A DNA stretch of 42,976 nucleotides from Pseudomonas plecoglossicida NBRC 103162 = DSM 15088 (GCF_000730665.1 NZ_BBIV01000019.1:1-42976), one strand, 5' to 3'; shown: positions 21,721 through 31,890, numbered from the stretch's first letter. Numbers and translations: made by a program. The notes: generated by a model not told the origin, from the letters alone.

Positions 21721-22323
21721 ATGCAACTTAATGTAAATGACGCTCAGGCGATCGAAGTTTCCGAACTGACCTTCGGTGGCGAATTTAACGAGACGCTGGT
21801 ACACCAAGCAGTCGTGGCCTACATGGCCGGCGGCCGTCAGGGCACCAAGCAGCAGAAGACCCGTTCCGACGTGGCTGGTGGCGGTAAGCGCCCATGGCGT
21901 CAGAAGGGGACTGGCCGTGCTCGTGCTGGTACCACTCGTGGTCCGATCTGGCGTGGCGGTGGTGTAACCTTCGCAGCTCGCCCTCAAGATCACTCGCAGA
22001 AGCTCAACAAGAAGATGTACCGCGCAGCCCTGCGCTCCATCCTCGCTGAGCTGGTGCGTAGCGACCGTCTGGTCGTGGTTCAGGACTTCGCTGTTGAAGC
22101 ACCGAAAACCAAAGATCTGCTGAACAAGCTGAACGGCATGGGTCTGAGCGACGTTCTGATCGTTTCGGACGCTGTTGATCAGAACCTGTACCTGGCTGCT
22201 CGCAACCTGCCGCACGTCGATGTACGTGACGTTCAAGGTTCCGACCCGGTCAGTCTGATCGCATACGAGAAAGTGTTGATCACTGTCTCGGCCGTGAAGA
22301 AATTCGAGGAGCTGCTGGGATGA
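21721..22323 (+). CDS. rplD: 50S ribosomal protein L4
   Basis: Lines the peptide exit tunnel with its long loop ([19 protein letters not shown]). 200 residues. In enterobacteria it is the S10-operon repressor, but the short S10 leader here argues against that. Shine-Dalgarno GGGGAAG precedes it. The stop overlaps the rplW start by four bases (ATGA). Confidence 0.97.
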
Positions 22324-22619
22324 ACCAGGAACGCGTATTCAAAGTCCTCCTTGGCCCGCACGTTTCCGAGAAGGCTACCGTTCTGGCTGAGAAAAAAGGC
22401 CAGTTCGTATTCAAGGTTGCTACCGATGCAACCAAGCTGGAAATCAAGAAAGCTGTCGAAGGCCTGTTCAACGTAAAAGTTGAAAACGTGTCGACTGTTA
22501 ACGTTCTGGGTAAAACCAAGCGTACCGCACGTGGTCTGGGCAAGCGTAATGACTGGAAGAAGGCGATCGTCTCCCTTCAGCCAGGCCAAGATCTCGATTT
22601 CAGCAGCAGTGCTGAGTAA
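22320..22619 (+). CDS. rplW: 50S ribosomal protein L23
   Basis: Sits at the tunnel exit and docks trigger factor and SRP. 99 residues, with the conserved [15 protein letters not shown] and [18 protein letters not shown] segments. Start overlaps rplD by four bases, so translation is coupled. Confidence 0.97.
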
Positions 22620-22633
22620 GGAAGGGGTGCATC

Positions 22634-23458
22634 ATGGCAATCGTTAAATGCAAACCGACTTCCCCTGGCCGCCGTTTCGTGGTCAAGGTGGTCAACAAGG
22701 AGCTGCACAAAGGCGCTCCTCACGCACCGCTGCTCGAGAAGAAATCGAAGTCTGGTGGTCGTAACAACAATGGCCGCATCACCACTCGTCACGTTGGTGG
22801 TGGTCATAAGCAGCATTACCGTCTGGTCGACTTCCGTCGCAACGACAAAGATGGCATTCCAGCCACTGTCGAGCGTATCGAATACGATCCGAACCGTACT
22901 GCTCACATCGCCCTGCTGTGCTACGCAGACGGTGAGCGTCGCTACATCATCGCCCCTAAAGGCGTGAGTGCTGGCGACCAGCTGATCGCAGGTGCCCTGG
23001 CCCCAATCAAGGCCGGTAACTCCCTGCAGCTGCGCAACATCCCAGTAGGTAGCACCATTCACGGCATCGAACTGAAGCCGGGTAAAGGTGCTCAGATCGC
23101 TCGTTCCGCTGGTGCTTCGGCTCAGCTGATCGCTCGTGACGGCGTCTACGTGACTCTGCGTCTGCGCTCCGGTGAGATGCGTAAAGTACTGGCTGAGTGC
23201 CGTGCGACCCTGGGCGAAGTCTCGAACTCCGAGCACAGCCTGCGCTCGCTGGGTAAAGCTGGTGCCAAACGCTGGCGCGGCGTTCGCCCAACCGTTCGTG
23301 GTGTTGCCATGAACCCGGTTGACCACCCACACGGTGGTGGTGAAGGTCGTACCTCCGGTGGTCGTCATCCGGTATCGCCATGGGGCTTCCCAACCAAGGG
23401 TGCTAAAACCCGTGGTAATAAGCGTACCGACAACATGATCGTCCGTCGTCGCAAGTAA
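22634..23458 (+). CDS. rplB: 50S ribosomal protein L2
   Basis: Needed for subunit association and peptidyl-transfer. 274 residues. The C-terminal segment [26 protein letters not shown] contains the essential His near 230. The RRK end is intact. Shine-Dalgarno AAGGAAGGGG lies before ATG 22634. Confidence 0.98.
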   Translation: MAIVKCKPTSPGRRFVVKVVNKELHKGAPHAPLLEKKSKSGGRNNNGRITTRHVGGGHKQHYRLVDFRRNDKDGIPATVERIEYDPNRTAHIALLCYADGERRYIIAPKGVSAGDQLIAGALAPIKAGNSLQLRNIPVGSTIHGIELKPGKGAQIARSAGASAQLIARDGVYVTLRLRSGEMRKVLAECRATLGEVSNSEHSLRSLGKAGAKRWRGVRPTVRGVAMNPVDHPHGGGEGRTSGGRHPVSPWGFPTKGAKTRGNKRTDNMIVRRRK

Positions 23459-23474
23459 CTAGAGGGATACGACA

Positions 23475-23750
23475 GTGCCACGTTCTCTGAAAAAAGGTCC
23501 TTTTATCGATCTTCACCTGCTGAAGAAGGTCGAAGTGGCGGTGGAGAAGAACGATCGCAAGCCAGTTAAAACCTGGTCGCGCCGTTCGATGATCCTGCCA
23601 CAAATGGTCGGTCTGACCATCGCGGTTCACAACGGTCGTCAACATGTCCCAGTTCTCGTGAACGAAGACATGGTCGGCCACAAACTGGGCGAGTTCGCCG
23701 GTACCCGCACCTATCGCGGGCACGTGGCTGACAAGAAAGCCAAGCGTTAA
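23475..23750 (+). CDS. rpsS: 30S ribosomal protein S19
   Basis: 30S head protein near the A-site finger. 91 residues, [11 protein letters not shown] start and [14 protein letters not shown] end. It uses a GTG start at 23475 with AGAGGGA at 23461-23467; no ATG fits. Confidence 0.97.
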
Positions 23751-23761
23751 GGGGTAAGGAA

Positions 23762-24094
23762 ATGGAAGTAGCCGCTAAGTTGTCGGGCGCTCGCATCTCC
23801 GCCCAGAAAGCCCGCTTGGTCGCCGACCAGATCCGCGGGAAGAAGGTGGGCGAAGCGCTCAACCTGTTGGCCTTCAGCAGCAAAAAAGCCGCTGAAATCA
23901 TGAAGAAAGTCCTCGAGTCGGCCGTTGCCAACGCCGAACACAACGAAGGCGCAGACGTTGATGACCTGAAGGTCTCCACCGTCTTCGTCAACGAAGGGCG
24001 TTCGCTGAAGCGCATCATGCCACGTGCCAAAGGCCGTGCTGATCGCATCGTCAAGCGGTCTTGCCATATCACTGTCAAGGTTGCGGACAAGTAA
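23762..24094 (+). CDS. rplV: 50S ribosomal protein L22
   Basis: Its beta-hairpin lines the exit tunnel and is a macrolide-resistance site. 110 residues; the hairpin segment [20 protein letters not shown] is complete, without the deletions known to give erythromycin resistance. AAGGAA Shine-Dalgarno is just before ATG 23762. Confidence 0.97.
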
Positions 24095-24107
24095 CGGAGT
24101 CGATCAG

Positions 24108-24794
24108 ATGGGTCAGAAAGTACATCCCACTGGCATTCGCCTGGGAATCGTCAAGGAGCACACCTCCGTCTGGTACGCAGACGGTGCTACTTACGCAGAT
24201 TACCTGTTGAAGGATCTGAAAACGCGTGAGTACCTCCAAGACAAACTAAAAAGCGCGTCCGTAAGCCGTATCGATATTCATCGTCCGGCTCAAACTGCAC
24301 GCATCACCATCCACACCGCTCGTCCCGGTATCGTTATCGGTAAGAAAGGTGAAGATGTCGAGAAGCTGCGTCAGGACCTGACCAAGCAGATGGGTGTGCC
24401 TGTGCACATCAACATCGAAGAGATCCGCAAGCCGGAACTCGACGCAATGCTGGTTGCGCAGAGCGTAGCTCAGCAGCTGGAACGCCGCGTAATGTTCCGT
24501 CGCGCCATGAAGCGCGCCGTACAGAACGCCATGCGTATTGGTGCCAAGGGCATCAAGATCCAGGTGAGCGGTCGTCTCGGCGGTGCTGAGATTGCTCGTA
24601 CCGAGTGGTATCGCGAAGGTCGTGTGCCCCTGCACACCCTGCGTGCCGATATCGACTACAACACCTACGAAGCTCACACCACTTACGGTGTGATCGGTGT
24701 GAAGGTTTGGATCTTCAAAGGCGAAGTTATTGGTGGTCGCCAAGAAGAACTGAAACCACAAGCACCAGCGCCTCGTAAAAAAGCTGCTAAGTAA
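24108..24794 (+). CDS. rpsC: 30S ribosomal protein S3
   Basis: Forms part of the mRNA entry tunnel and helicase. 228 residues beginning [18 protein letters not shown] domain with [11 protein letters not shown]; basic C-terminal tail. The start at 24108 is supported by the conserved first residues and an upstream GGAG; a longer in-frame reading from 24024 overlaps rplV and is rejected. Confidence 0.97.
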   Translation: MGQKVHPTGIRLGIVKEHTSVWYADGATYADYLLKDLKTREYLQDKLKSASVSRIDIHRPAQTARITIHTARPGIVIGKKGEDVEKLRQDLTKQMGVPVHINIEEIRKPELDAMLVAQSVAQQLERRVMFRRAMKRAVQNAMRIGAKGIKIQVSGRLGGAEIARTEWYREGRVPLHTLRADIDYNTYEAHTTYGVIGVKVWIFKGEVIGGRQEELKPQAPAPRKKAAK

Positions 24795-24806
24795 GGGGTA
24801 CGCCAA

Positions 24807-25220
24807 ATGTTGCAACCAAAGCGTACAAAATTCCGCAAGCAGATGACCGGCCACAACCGTGGTCTGGCACTGCGCGGTAGCAAAGTCAGCTTCGGCGAAT
24901 TCGCCCTGAAAGCTGTTGCTCGCGGTCGCCTCACCGCTCGCCAGATCGAGTCCGCACGTCGTGCGCTGACCCGTCACGTAAAACGTGGCGGTAAGATCTG
25001 GATCCGTGTGTTCCCGGACAAGCCGATCTCCAAGAAGCCTCTCGAGGTTCGTATGGGTAAAGGTAAGGGTTCCGTGGAATACTGGGTTGCCCAGATCCAG
25101 CCAGGTAAAGTCCTGTACGAGATCGAGGGTGTTTCTGAAGAGCTGGCGCGCGAAGCTTTCGCCCTGGCTGCTGCAAAGCTGCCTCTCGCCACCTCCTTTG
25201 TTAAGCGGACGGTGATGTGA
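24807..25220 (+). CDS. rplP: 50S ribosomal protein L16
   Basis: Late assembly protein beside the A-site tRNA. 137 residues, [19 protein letters not shown] start and the conserved [21 protein letters not shown] loop, which contains the arginine hydroxylated in E. coli. Its stop shares one base with the rpmC start. Confidence 0.97.
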
Positions 25221-25411
25221 TGAAAGCGAATGAACTTCGTGAAAAATCTGCACAGCAACTGAATGAGCAACTGCTCGGCTTGCTGCGCGACCAGTTCAAT
25301 CTGCGTATGCAGAAAGCAACTGGCCAGTTGGGTCAGTCGCACCTGCTCTCGCAAGTTAAGCGTGACATCGCTCGCGTGAAAACTGTGCTCAACCAGCAGG
25401 CAGGTAAGTGA
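25220..25411 (+). CDS. rpmC: 50S ribosomal protein L29
   Basis: Small two-helix protein at the tunnel exit next to L23. 63 residues from [21 protein letters not shown] at 25220 overlaps the rplP stop (TGATG); a GTG one codon earlier is possible but less conserved. Confidence 0.96.
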
Positions 25412-25413
25412 TC

Positions 25414-25680
25414 ATGGCTGAAGCTGAAAAAACCGTCCGTACGCTGACTGGCCGTGTCGTCAGCGACAAAATGGACAAGACCATCACCGTTCTGATCGAG
25501 CGTCGCGTAAAGCACCCGATCTACGGTAAATACGTTAAGCGTTCGACTAAGCTGCACGCGCACGACGAATCCAACCAGTGCAAAATCGGCGACAAGGTTT
25601 CCATCCGTGAAACCCGTCCGCTGGCCAAGACCAAGTCCTGGGCACTGGTTGAAGTCCTCGAACGCGCTGTTGAAGTCTAA
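25414..25680 (+). CDS. rpsQ: 30S ribosomal protein S17
   Basis: OB-fold primary binder of 16S rRNA. 88 residues from [15 protein letters not shown], with [19 protein letters not shown]. The start at 25414 is preferred over a GTG two codons upstream because the Pseudomonas protein begins MAEAEK. Last gene of the classical S10 set; only 23 bases separate it from rplN, with no promoter or terminator. Confidence 0.96.
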   Translation: MAEAEKTVRTLTGRVVSDKMDKTITVLIERRVKHPIYGKYVKRSTKLHAHDESNQCKIGDKVSIRETRPLAKTKSWALVEVLERAVEV

Positions 25681-25703
25681 GGGCTAGGGGTCGGAGAAAT
25701 TTT

Positions 25704-26072
25704 ATGATTCAGACTCAATCCATGCTCGATGTGGCCGATAACAGCGGCGCTCGTCGCGTCATGTGCATCAAGGTGCTCGGCGGTTCGCACCGCCGTTACG
25801 CCGGCATCGGTGACATCATCAAGGTTACCGTCAAGGAAGCAATTCCGCGCGGTAAGGTCAAAAAAGGCCAAGTGATGACCGCTGTTGTCGTCCGTACCCG
25901 TCACGGTGTACGTCGCGCTGACGGTTCCATCATTCGTTTCGACGGCAACGCTGCTGTTCTGCTGAACACCAAGCAAGAGCCGATCGGCACTCGCATCTTC
26001 GGGCCAGTGACCCGTGAACTTCGTACTGAGAAGTTCATGAAGATCGTCTCGCTCGCCCCTGAAGTGCTGTAA
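25704..26072 (+). CDS. rplN: 50S ribosomal protein L14
   Basis: Subunit-interface protein and docking site of the silencing factor RsfS. 122 residues, [27 protein letters not shown] start. It begins the classical spc gene set but is continuous with the S10 operon here. GGAG lies before ATG 25704. Confidence 0.98.
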   Translation: MIQTQSMLDVADNSGARRVMCIKVLGGSHRRYAGIGDIIKVTVKEAIPRGKVKKGQVMTAVVVRTRHGVRRADGSIIRFDGNAAVLLNTKQEPIGTRIFGPVTRELRTEKFMKIVSLAPEVL

Positions 26073-26083
26073 GGAGATCCGAC

Positions 26084-26398
26084 ATGCAAAAGATTCGTCG
26101 TGACGACGAGATCATCGTGATCGCCGGCAAAGACAAAGGTAAGCGCGGTAAGGTGCTGAAGGTTCTGGCTGATGACCGTCTGGTCATCGGTGGTGTGAAC
26201 CTGGTCAAGCGTCATACCAAGCCTAACCCGATGGCGGGCGTTCAGGGCGGTATCGTCGAAAAAGAAGCGCCTCTGCACGCTTCCAACGTTGCCATCTTCA
26301 ACGGCGAAACCAACAAGGCTGACCGCGTTGGTTTCAAAGTAGAAGAAGGTAAGAAAATTCGTGTCTTCAAGTCGACCCAAAAAGCGGTTGATGCTTGA
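26084..26398 (+). CDS. rplX: 50S ribosomal protein L24
   Basis: Assembly initiator with a KOW motif ([20 protein letters not shown]). 104 residues, full length. AAGGAG at 26071-26076 precedes ATG 26084. Confidence 0.97.
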   Translation: MQKIRRDDEIIVIAGKDKGKRGKVLKVLADDRLVIGGVNLVKRHTKPNPMAGVQGGIVEKEAPLHASNVAIFNGETNKADRVGFKVEEGKKIRVFKSTQKAVDA

Positions 26399-26418
26399 AC
26401 ACTGCTAGGTAGAAGACC

Positions 26419-26958
26419 ATGGCACGACTGAAAGAGATTTACCGGAACGAAATCGCTCCTAAGCTTAAGGAAGAACTTAAGCTGTCGAACGTGATGGAAG
26501 TTCCGCGCGTTACCAAGATCACCCTGAACATGGGTCTGGGCGAAGCGATCGGCGACAAGAAAGTCATCGAGCACGCTGTTGCCGACCTGGAAAAGATCAC
26601 CGGTCAAAAGCCGGTTGTGACTTTCGCTCGTAAATCCATCGCGGGCTTCAAAGTCCGTGAAGGATGGCCGATCGGCGTCAAGGTGACCCTGCGTCGCGAA
26701 AAAATGTACGAATTCCTGGACCGCCTGCTGGCGATCTCCCTGCCTCGGGTTCGCGACTTCCGCGGCCTGAATGCCAAGTCCTTCGATGGTCGTGGCAACT
26801 ACAGCATGGGCGTGAAAGAGCAGATCATCTTCCCGGAAATCGATTACGACAAGATCGATGCTCTGCGCGGTTTGGACATCACCCTGACCACCACTGCTCG
26901 TTCGGACGACGAAGGCCGCGCTCTGCTGCGTGCTTTCAAGTTCCCGTTCCGCAACTGA
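26419..26958 (+). CDS. rplE: 50S ribosomal protein L5
   Basis: Binds 5S rRNA in the central protuberance and contacts S13 across the subunit bridge. 179 residues, with [21 protein letters not shown] and [17 protein letters not shown]. In E. coli S8 represses the spc operon at the start of this gene; I did not find a clear S8-type fold here. Confidence 0.97.
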   Translation: MARLKEIYRNEIAPKLKEELKLSNVMEVPRVTKITLNMGLGEAIGDKKVIEHAVADLEKITGQKPVVTFARKSIAGFKVREGWPIGVKVTLRREKMYEFLDRLLAISLPRVRDFRGLNAKSFDGRGNYSMGVKEQIIFPEIDYDKIDALRGLDITLTTTARSDDEGRALLRAFKFPFRN

Positions 26959-26971
26959 TTGGAGTAGGAAA

Positions 26972-27277
26972 ATGGCCAAGAAGAGCATGAAAAACCGCGA
27001 GCTGAAGCGTCAGCTCACGGTAGCCAAGTTCGCCAAGAAGCGTGCTGAGCTGAAAGCGACCATCGTCAACGTGAATGCCTCTCCAGAAGAGCGTTTCGCT
27101 GCCGTCGTCGCTCTGCAGAAGCAGCCACGTGATGCCAGCGCTGCGCGTCTGCGCAACCGTTGCCGCCTGACCGGTCGTCCTCACGGTGTATACCGTAAGT
27201 TCGGCCTGGGCCGTAACATGCTGCGTCAAGCGGCAATGCGCGGTGACGTACCAGGTCTGGTCAAGGCCTCCTGGTAA
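26972..27277 (+). CDS. rpsN: 30S ribosomal protein S14
   Basis: 30S head protein. 101 residues, the long zinc-free form: only one cysteine, in [21 protein letters not shown], so no CXXC zinc site. Start [14 protein letters not shown] at 26972 with GGAG upstream. Followed by a terminator, which splits the spc operon from rpsH onward. Confidence 0.97.
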   Translation: MAKKSMKNRELKRQLTVAKFAKKRAELKATIVNVNASPEERFAAVVALQKQPRDASAARLRNRCRLTGRPHGVYRKFGLGRNMLRQAAMRGDVPGLVKASW

Positions 27278-27339
27278 TCGCTGCAGGTGTGATCCCGGCG
27301 CAAGGGGAGCAATCTTCCGACCGCCGGTGACCTCGCCAA

Positions 27340-27368
27340 GAAACAAGCCCCTATATGGGGCTTGTTTC
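27340..27368 (+). terminator. Terminator hairpin after rpsN
   Basis: Perfect 12-bp stem, GAAACAAGCCCC 27340-27351 with GGGGCTTGTTTC 27357-27368, five-base loop; the following tract is GTTTC, so termination may be partial. Its 3' arm contains the -35 box of the next promoter. Confidence 0.75.
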
Positions 27369-27390
27369 GTTTCTACCTTGTGTCTAGAAT
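27362..27390 (+). promoter_or_regulatory. Candidate sigma70 promoter of rpsH-rpmJ
   Basis: TTGTTT 27362-27367 (inside the terminator 3' arm), 17-base spacer, TAGAAT 27385-27390. It would start a second spc transcript at rpsH. Confidence 0.6.
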
Positions 27391-27486
27391 GACCGGCTCA
27401 CCTGAGCCTGGGTTTTTTACCCTGCCTGCTTGGGTGGTTGTGATAGCCGCAAGGCTAATAATTCTTGTATCAGGAGCATCTAGCCC
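27391..27486 (+). promoter_or_regulatory. Leader of rpsH
   Basis: About 90 non-coding bases. It contains GGCTC 27395-27399 with GAGCC 27404-27408 followed by six T at 27413-27418 (a weak attenuator), and TAGCC 27444-27448 with GGCTA 27453-27457 closed by a GCAA tetraloop. AGGAG follows at 27472-27476. Binding of S8 would be plausible but is not shown. Confidence 0.4.
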
Positions 27487-27879
27487 ATGAGTATGCAGGA
27501 CCCGTTAGCGGACATGCTAACTCGCATCCGTAATGCCCAGATGGCTGAAAAGTCCGTCGTAAGCATGCCTTCCTCCACCCTGAAGGTCGCGGTTGCCAAA
27601 GTTCTGAAAGACGAAGGTTACATCGCTGGCTACCAGGTCACTGGTGAAGCCAAGCCGTCCCTGTCGATCGAACTGAAGTACTTCGAAGGCCGTCCGGTCA
27701 TCGAGGAACTGAAGCGTTCCAGCCGTCCTGGCCTGCGCCAGTACAAGTCCGTCACAGACCTGCCGAAAGTTCGTGGCGGCCTGGGCGTGTCTATCGTCTC
27801 CACCAACAAAGGTGTGATGACTGACCGCGCTGCGCGCGCTGCCGGTGTCGGCGGCGAAGTTCTGTGCACAGTGTTCTAA
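27487..27879 (+). CDS. rpsH: 30S ribosomal protein S8
   Basis: Central-domain binder of 16S rRNA; in E. coli it represses the spc operon by binding mRNA. 130 residues, [18 protein letters not shown] start and conserved [23 protein letters not shown] end. AGGAG precedes ATG 27487. First gene after the internal terminator/promoter. Confidence 0.98.
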
Positions 27880-27891
27880 GGGGAGATAGGC

Positions 27892-28425
27892 ATGTCTCGC
27901 GTCGCTAAGAACCCCGTTAAGCTGCCAGCAGGCGTCGAAGTCAAATTCGCCGGCCAGCAGCTTTCGGTGAAGGGTGCCAAAGGCACTCTCGAACTGAACG
28001 TTCACTCGTCTGTTGAAGTTACCGAAGAGTCCGGCGAACTGCGTTTCGTCGCTCGCAACGGTGATCAGCAAGCTCGCGCCATGGCCGGTACTACCCGTGC
28101 TCTGGTCAACAACATGGTCCAAGGCGTAAGCCAAGGCTTCGAGCGCAAGCTCCAGCTGGTCGGTGTTGGTTACAAGGCACAGGCCAAAGGCACCGTCCTG
28201 AACCTGGCTCTGGGCTTCTCGCATCCAGTGGACTACGAACTGCCAGCCGGTATCACCGCTGAAACTCCTAGCCAGACCGACATCCTGATCAAGGGTATCG
28301 ACAAGCAGCTGGTAGGTCAGGTGGCCGCTGAAATCCGCGACTTCCGTCCGCCAGAGCCTTACAAAGGCAAGGGTGTGCGTTACGCGGACGAAGTAGTCCG
28401 TCGTAAAGAAGCCAAGAAGAAGTAG
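27892..28425 (+). CDS. rplF: 50S ribosomal protein L6
   Basis: Two-domain protein near the sarcin-ricin loop and the factor-binding site. 177 residues, [17 protein letters not shown] start and the C-terminal [15 protein letters not shown] motif. 12 bases after rpsH. Confidence 0.98.
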   Translation: MSRVAKNPVKLPAGVEVKFAGQQLSVKGAKGTLELNVHSSVEVTEESGELRFVARNGDQQARAMAGTTRALVNNMVQGVSQGFERKLQLVGVGYKAQAKGTVLNLALGFSHPVDYELPAGITAETPSQTDILIKGIDKQLVGQVAAEIRDFRPPEPYKGKGVRYADEVVRRKEAKKK

Positions 28426-28435
28426 GGCCTAGCAA

Positions 28436-28786
28436 ATGACCGACAAAAAAGTTACTCGACTGCGTCGCGCTCGCAAAGCACGTCTCAAGATGCACGAACT
28501 CGAAGTCGTGCGCCTGTGCGTGTTCCGCTCCTCGCAGCACATCTACGCCCAGGTCATTTCGGCCGACGGCAGCAAGGTTCTGGCAAGCGCCTCGACCTTG
28601 GACAAAGACCTGCGTGATGGCGCCACTGGCAACATCGACGCGGCCACTAAGGTTGGCAAGCTGGTAGCTGAGCGTGCGAAAGCCGCCGGTGTATCTCAAG
28701 TTGCCTTTGACCGTTCCGGCTTCAAGTACCATGGCCGCGTCAAAGCGCTGGCTGATGCTGCTCGTGAAGGCGGGCTGGAGTTCTAA
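28436..28786 (+). CDS. rplR: 50S ribosomal protein L18
   Basis: 5S rRNA-binding protein of the central protuberance. 116 residues, with [20 protein letters not shown] and the C-terminal [25 protein letters not shown]. Ten bases after rplF, three before rpsE. Confidence 0.97.
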   Translation: MTDKKVTRLRRARKARLKMHELEVVRLCVFRSSQHIYAQVISADGSKVLASASTLDKDLRDGATGNIDAATKVGKLVAERAKAAGVSQVAFDRSGFKYHGRVKALADAAREGGLEF

Positions 28787-28789
28787 GTT

Positions 28790-29290
28790 ATGGCAAATAA
28801 CGATCAAAAGCGCGACGAAGGCTACATCGAGAAGCTGGTTCAAGTTAACCGCGTAGCCAAAACCGTTAAAGGCGGCCGTATCTTCACCTTCACCGCGCTG
28901 ACCGTGGTAGGTGATGGCAAGGGTCGCGTTGGCTTCGGCCGTGGCAAGTCGCGCGAAGTACCTGCTGCGATTCAGAAAGCCATGGAAGCTGCTCGTCGCA
29001 ACATGATCCAGGTTGACCTGAAGGGCACCACCCTGCAGTACGCCACCAAGGCTGCCCACGGCGCCTCGAAGGTTTACATGCAGCCTGCCTCGGAAGGTAC
29101 CGGTATCATCGCCGGCGGCGCCATGCGTGCTGTCCTGGAAGTTGCTGGTGTTCAGAACGTCCTGGCCAAGTGCTACGGTTCGACCAACCCAGTGAACGTG
29201 GTTTACGCCACCTTCAAGGGTCTGAAAGCCATGCAATCTCCTGAGTCCATTGCTGCCAAGCGCGGCAAGAGCGTTGAGGAGATCTTCTGA
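28790..29290 (+). CDS. rpsE: 30S ribosomal protein S5
   Basis: Lines the mRNA entry and affects decoding fidelity; known spectinomycin-resistance locus. 166 residues. The spectinomycin loop region [23 protein letters not shown] appears wild type and complete. GGGRG-type glycine segment [16 protein letters not shown] is present. Confidence 0.97.
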   Translation: MANNDQKRDEGYIEKLVQVNRVAKTVKGGRIFTFTALTVVGDGKGRVGFGRGKSREVPAAIQKAMEAARRNMIQVDLKGTTLQYATKAAHGASKVYMQPASEGTGIIAGGAMRAVLEVAGVQNVLAKCYGSTNPVNVVYATFKGLKAMQSPESIAAKRGKSVEEIF

Positions 29291-29292
29291 TC

Positions 29293-29469
29293 ATGGCAAC
29301 CGTAAAAGTAACGCTGATCAAGAGCGTCTCGGGCCGTCTGCCTAACCACAAACTGTGCGTTAAAGGTCTGGGTCTGCGTCGCATCGGTCACACTGTAGAA
29401 GTCCAGGATACTCCCGAGAACCGCGGGATGATCAACAAGGCTTACTACATGCTGCGCGTCGAGGGTTAA
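29293..29469 (+). CDS. rpmD: 50S ribosomal protein L30
   Basis: 58 residues beginning [15 protein letters not shown] and containing [18 protein letters not shown], the typical bacterial L30. Two bases after rpsE and three before rplO; GAGGAG at 29276-29281, inside rpsE, is the ribosome site. Short but unmistakable by sequence and position. Confidence 0.97.
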   Translation: MATVKVTLIKSVSGRLPNHKLCVKGLGLRRIGHTVEVQDTPENRGMINKAYYMLRVEG

Positions 29470-29472
29470 TCG

Positions 29473-29907
29473 ATGAAACTCAATGATCTGAGTCCAGCGC
29501 CGGGTTCCCGTCGCGAAAAGCATCGTCCGGGTCGTGGTATCGGTAGCGGTCTGGGTAAGACCGGCGGCCGTGGCCACAAAGGTCAGACCTCCCGTTCGGG
29601 TGGTTCGATCGCTCCGGGCTTCGAAGGCGGTCAACAGCCGCTGCACCGTCGCCTGCCGAAGTTCGGCTTCGTTTCCCTGAAAGCCATGGACCGCGCAGAA
29701 GTGCGTCTGTCCGAGCTGGCCAAAGTGGAAGGCGACGTGATCTCCGTGCAATCCCTGAAGGATGCCAACGTGATCAACCAGCACATTCAGCGTGTGAAAA
29801 TCATGCTGTCTGGCGAAGTTACTCGCGCAGTCACCATCAAGGGTATCGCAGCCACCAAGGGTGCGCGTGCGGCTATCGAAGCAGCTGGCGGCAAATTCGA
29901 GGAATAA
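29473..29907 (+). CDS. rplO: 50S ribosomal protein L15
   Basis: Late assembly protein. 144 residues. The glycine/arginine-rich N-terminal extension ([23 protein letters not shown]) threads into rRNA; the [13 protein letters not shown] segment is conserved. Its stop is immediately followed by the secY start. Confidence 0.97.
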   Translation: MKLNDLSPAPGSRREKHRPGRGIGSGLGKTGGRGHKGQTSRSGGSIAPGFEGGQQPLHRRLPKFGFVSLKAMDRAEVRLSELAKVEGDVISVQSLKDANVINQHIQRVKIMLSGEVTRAVTIKGIAATKGARAAIEAAGGKFEE

Positions 29908-31239
29908 ATGGCTAAGCAAGGTGCTCTCTCTTCGCTCGGTAAGGGCGGGATGTCGGAACTCTGGGCTCGTCTGCGCTTTCTGTTCATGGCGATCATCGTC
30001 TATCGGATAGGTGCGCATATCCCGGTTCCCGGCATCAATCCGGACCGTCTGGCGGATCTGTTTCGGCAGAATGAGGGGACCATTCTTAGCTTGTTCAACA
30101 TGTTTTCCGGTGGCGCGCTCGAGCGCATGAGCATCTTTGCACTGGGGATCATGCCGTACATTTCGGCATCGATCATCATGCAGCTGATGACGGCGGTCAG
30201 CCCGCAACTGGAGCAGTTGAAGAAGGAAGGTGAAGCTGGCCGTCGCAAGATCAGCCAGTACACCCGCTACGGCACCGTTATCCTGGCACTGGTTCAAGCC
30301 ATTGGCATGTCCATTGGCCTGGCCAACCAGGGCGTGGCGTTTTCTGTGGGTCTTGGCTTCTATGTCGTTGCCGTCTCCACCTTCGTGGCAGGCGCAATGT
30401 TCATGATGTGGCTGGGCGAGCAGATCACCGAGCGCGGTGTGGGCAACGGTATCTCGATGTTGATCTTCGCAGGTATCGTTGCCGGTCTTCCGAGAGCAAT
30501 CGGGCAGTCTTTCGAGTCTGCACGCACAGGCGATATCAACATTTTCGCCCTGGTCGCTATCGGTTTGCTGGCAGTAGCGATTATCGGTTTCGTGGTGTTC
30601 ATTGAGCGTGGTCAGCGTCGTATCGCCGTTCACTACGCCAAGCGTCAGCAGGGCCGCAAGGTCTTTGCAGCGCAGACCAGCCACTTGCCGCTTAAAGTGA
30701 ACATGGCGGGGGTTATCCCGGCCATTTTCGCGAGCAGCATTCTGCTGTTCCCGGCTTCGCTGGGTGCCTGGTTCGGTCAGTCCGAAGGTATGGGCTGGCT
30801 GCAGGACATCTCGCAGTCGATCGCTCCTGGTCAGCCGTTGAACATTCTGCTGTTTAGTGCAGGGATCATTTTCTTCTGCTTCTTCTACACAGCGTTGATG
30901 TTCAACCCGAAAGACGTAGCGGAAAACCTGAAGAAGTCCGGTGCCTTTATTCCGGGTATCCGTCCTGGTGAGCAGTCGGCGCGCTACATTGATGGCGTTC
31001 TGACTCGTCTGACCATGTTCGGTGCTCTTTACATGATGGCCGTCTGCCTTCTGCCCCAGTTCCTGGTGGTGGCAGCAAATGTGCCGTTCTACCTTGGCGG
31101 GACCTCGTTGCTGATTGTGGTAGTGGTTGTGATGGACTTCATGTCCCAAGTACAATCGCACCTCGTTTCGCACCAGTACGAATCCCTGATGAAGAAAGCC
31201 AACCTGAAAGGCTACGGTGGCAGCGGTCTGCTGCGCTGA
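29908..31239 (+). CDS. secY: Preprotein translocase subunit SecY
   Basis: Protein-conducting channel of the inner membrane. 443 residues with ten hydrophobic segments, starting near 23-42 ([19 protein letters not shown]). The plug region ([29 protein letters not shown]) and the cytoplasmic loop with [10 protein letters not shown] are conserved. Placement inside the spc operon keeps translocon output tied to ribosome output. Zero-base junction with rplO. Confidence 0.98.
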
Positions 31240-31267
31240 TACGCCCCTAAGGTTCGAGGAGTCGGTA

Positions 31268-31384
31268 ATGAAAGTTCGTGCATCGGTGAAAAAGCTGTGC
31301 CGTAACTGCAAGATCATCCGTCGCGAAGGCGTCGTACGAGTGATCTGCAGCGCGGAACCGCGTCACAAACAGCGCCAAGGCTGA
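31268..31384 (+). CDS. rpmJ: 50S ribosomal protein L36 (zinc-type)
   Basis: 38 residues, starting [15 protein letters not shown]. Cys11, Cys14, Cys27 and His33 form the C-X2-C-X12-C-X5-H zinc site of the C+ form, the form usually replaced by a zinc-free paralogue under zinc limitation. GAGGAG at 31256-31261 precedes ATG 31268. Last gene of the spc unit; a hairpin follows at 31402. Confidence 0.97.
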
Positions 31385-31401
31385 GTGTGATCTGCGTTTC
31401 A

Positions 31402-31429
31402 AACCCAGCAGCTAGTGTGCTGCTGGGTT
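31402..31429 (+). terminator. Terminator hairpin after rpmJ
   Basis: Perfect 11-bp stem AACCCAGCAGC 31402-31412 with GCTGCTGGGTT 31419-31429, six-base loop, followed by GATTATTCGTTTC, a poor T-tract. Overlaps the -35 box of the alpha promoter. Confidence 0.7.
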
Positions 31430-31456
31430 GATTATTCGTTTCTACAGCGATATTAT
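31428..31456 (+). promoter_or_regulatory. Candidate sigma70 promoter of the alpha operon
   Basis: TTGATT 31428-31433, beginning in the last two bases of the terminator stem, 17-base spacer, TATTAT 31451-31456. It gives a leader of about 55 bases before rpsM. Confidence 0.65.
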
Positions 31457-31515
31457 CTCGCGCCCTATTTCTTGGCTTCCGGGGCGTAGGTAGCTGTCAA
31501 TTGGAGTCCCACTGA
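31457..31515 (+). promoter_or_regulatory. Candidate alpha-operon (S4-responsive) leader
   Basis: CGCCC 31461-31465 pairs with GGGCG 31482-31486. The loop segment GGCTTCC 31474-31480 is partly complementary to the Shine-Dalgarno region GGAGTCC 31503-31509, which would make a pseudoknot near the rpsM start. This is the layout of the S4-binding alpha leader of E. coli, but the match is by shape only. Confidence 0.45.
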
Positions 31516-31872
31516 ATGGCCCGTATTGCAGGCGTCAACATTCCAGATAACAAGCATACTGTTATCTCGCTGACCTACATCTATGGTGTCGGTCGCACAA
31601 CTGCACAGAAGATCTGTGCAGACGCTGGTGTAAACCCAGCCGCAAAGATCAAGGATCTGAGCGACGAGCAAATCGAAACCCTGCGTGGCGAAGTCGCGAA
31701 GTTCACCACCGAAGGTGACCTGCGTCGTGACATCAACATGAAGATCAAGCGCTTGATGGACCTGGGTTGCTACCGCGGCCTGCGTCATCGTAAAGGTCTG
31801 CCGGTTCGCGGTCAGCGCACCAAGACCAACGCACGCACCCGTAAGGGCCCGCGTAAGCCGATCCGCAAGTAA
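31516..31872 (+). CDS. rpsM: 30S ribosomal protein S13
   Basis: 30S head protein that forms bridges to L5 and touches P-site tRNA with its basic tail. 118 residues, [24 protein letters not shown] start and [18 protein letters not shown] tail. GGAG at 31503-31506. First gene of the alpha operon. Confidence 0.98.
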
Positions 31873-31890
31873 CCGCCCAGGAATATAGAC

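Noticed and set aside
29203..31317. 704-codon minus-strand frame opposite secY and neighbours
   Set aside because: Antisense shadow; composition (His/Gln/Arg-rich) is the mirror of real coding bias.
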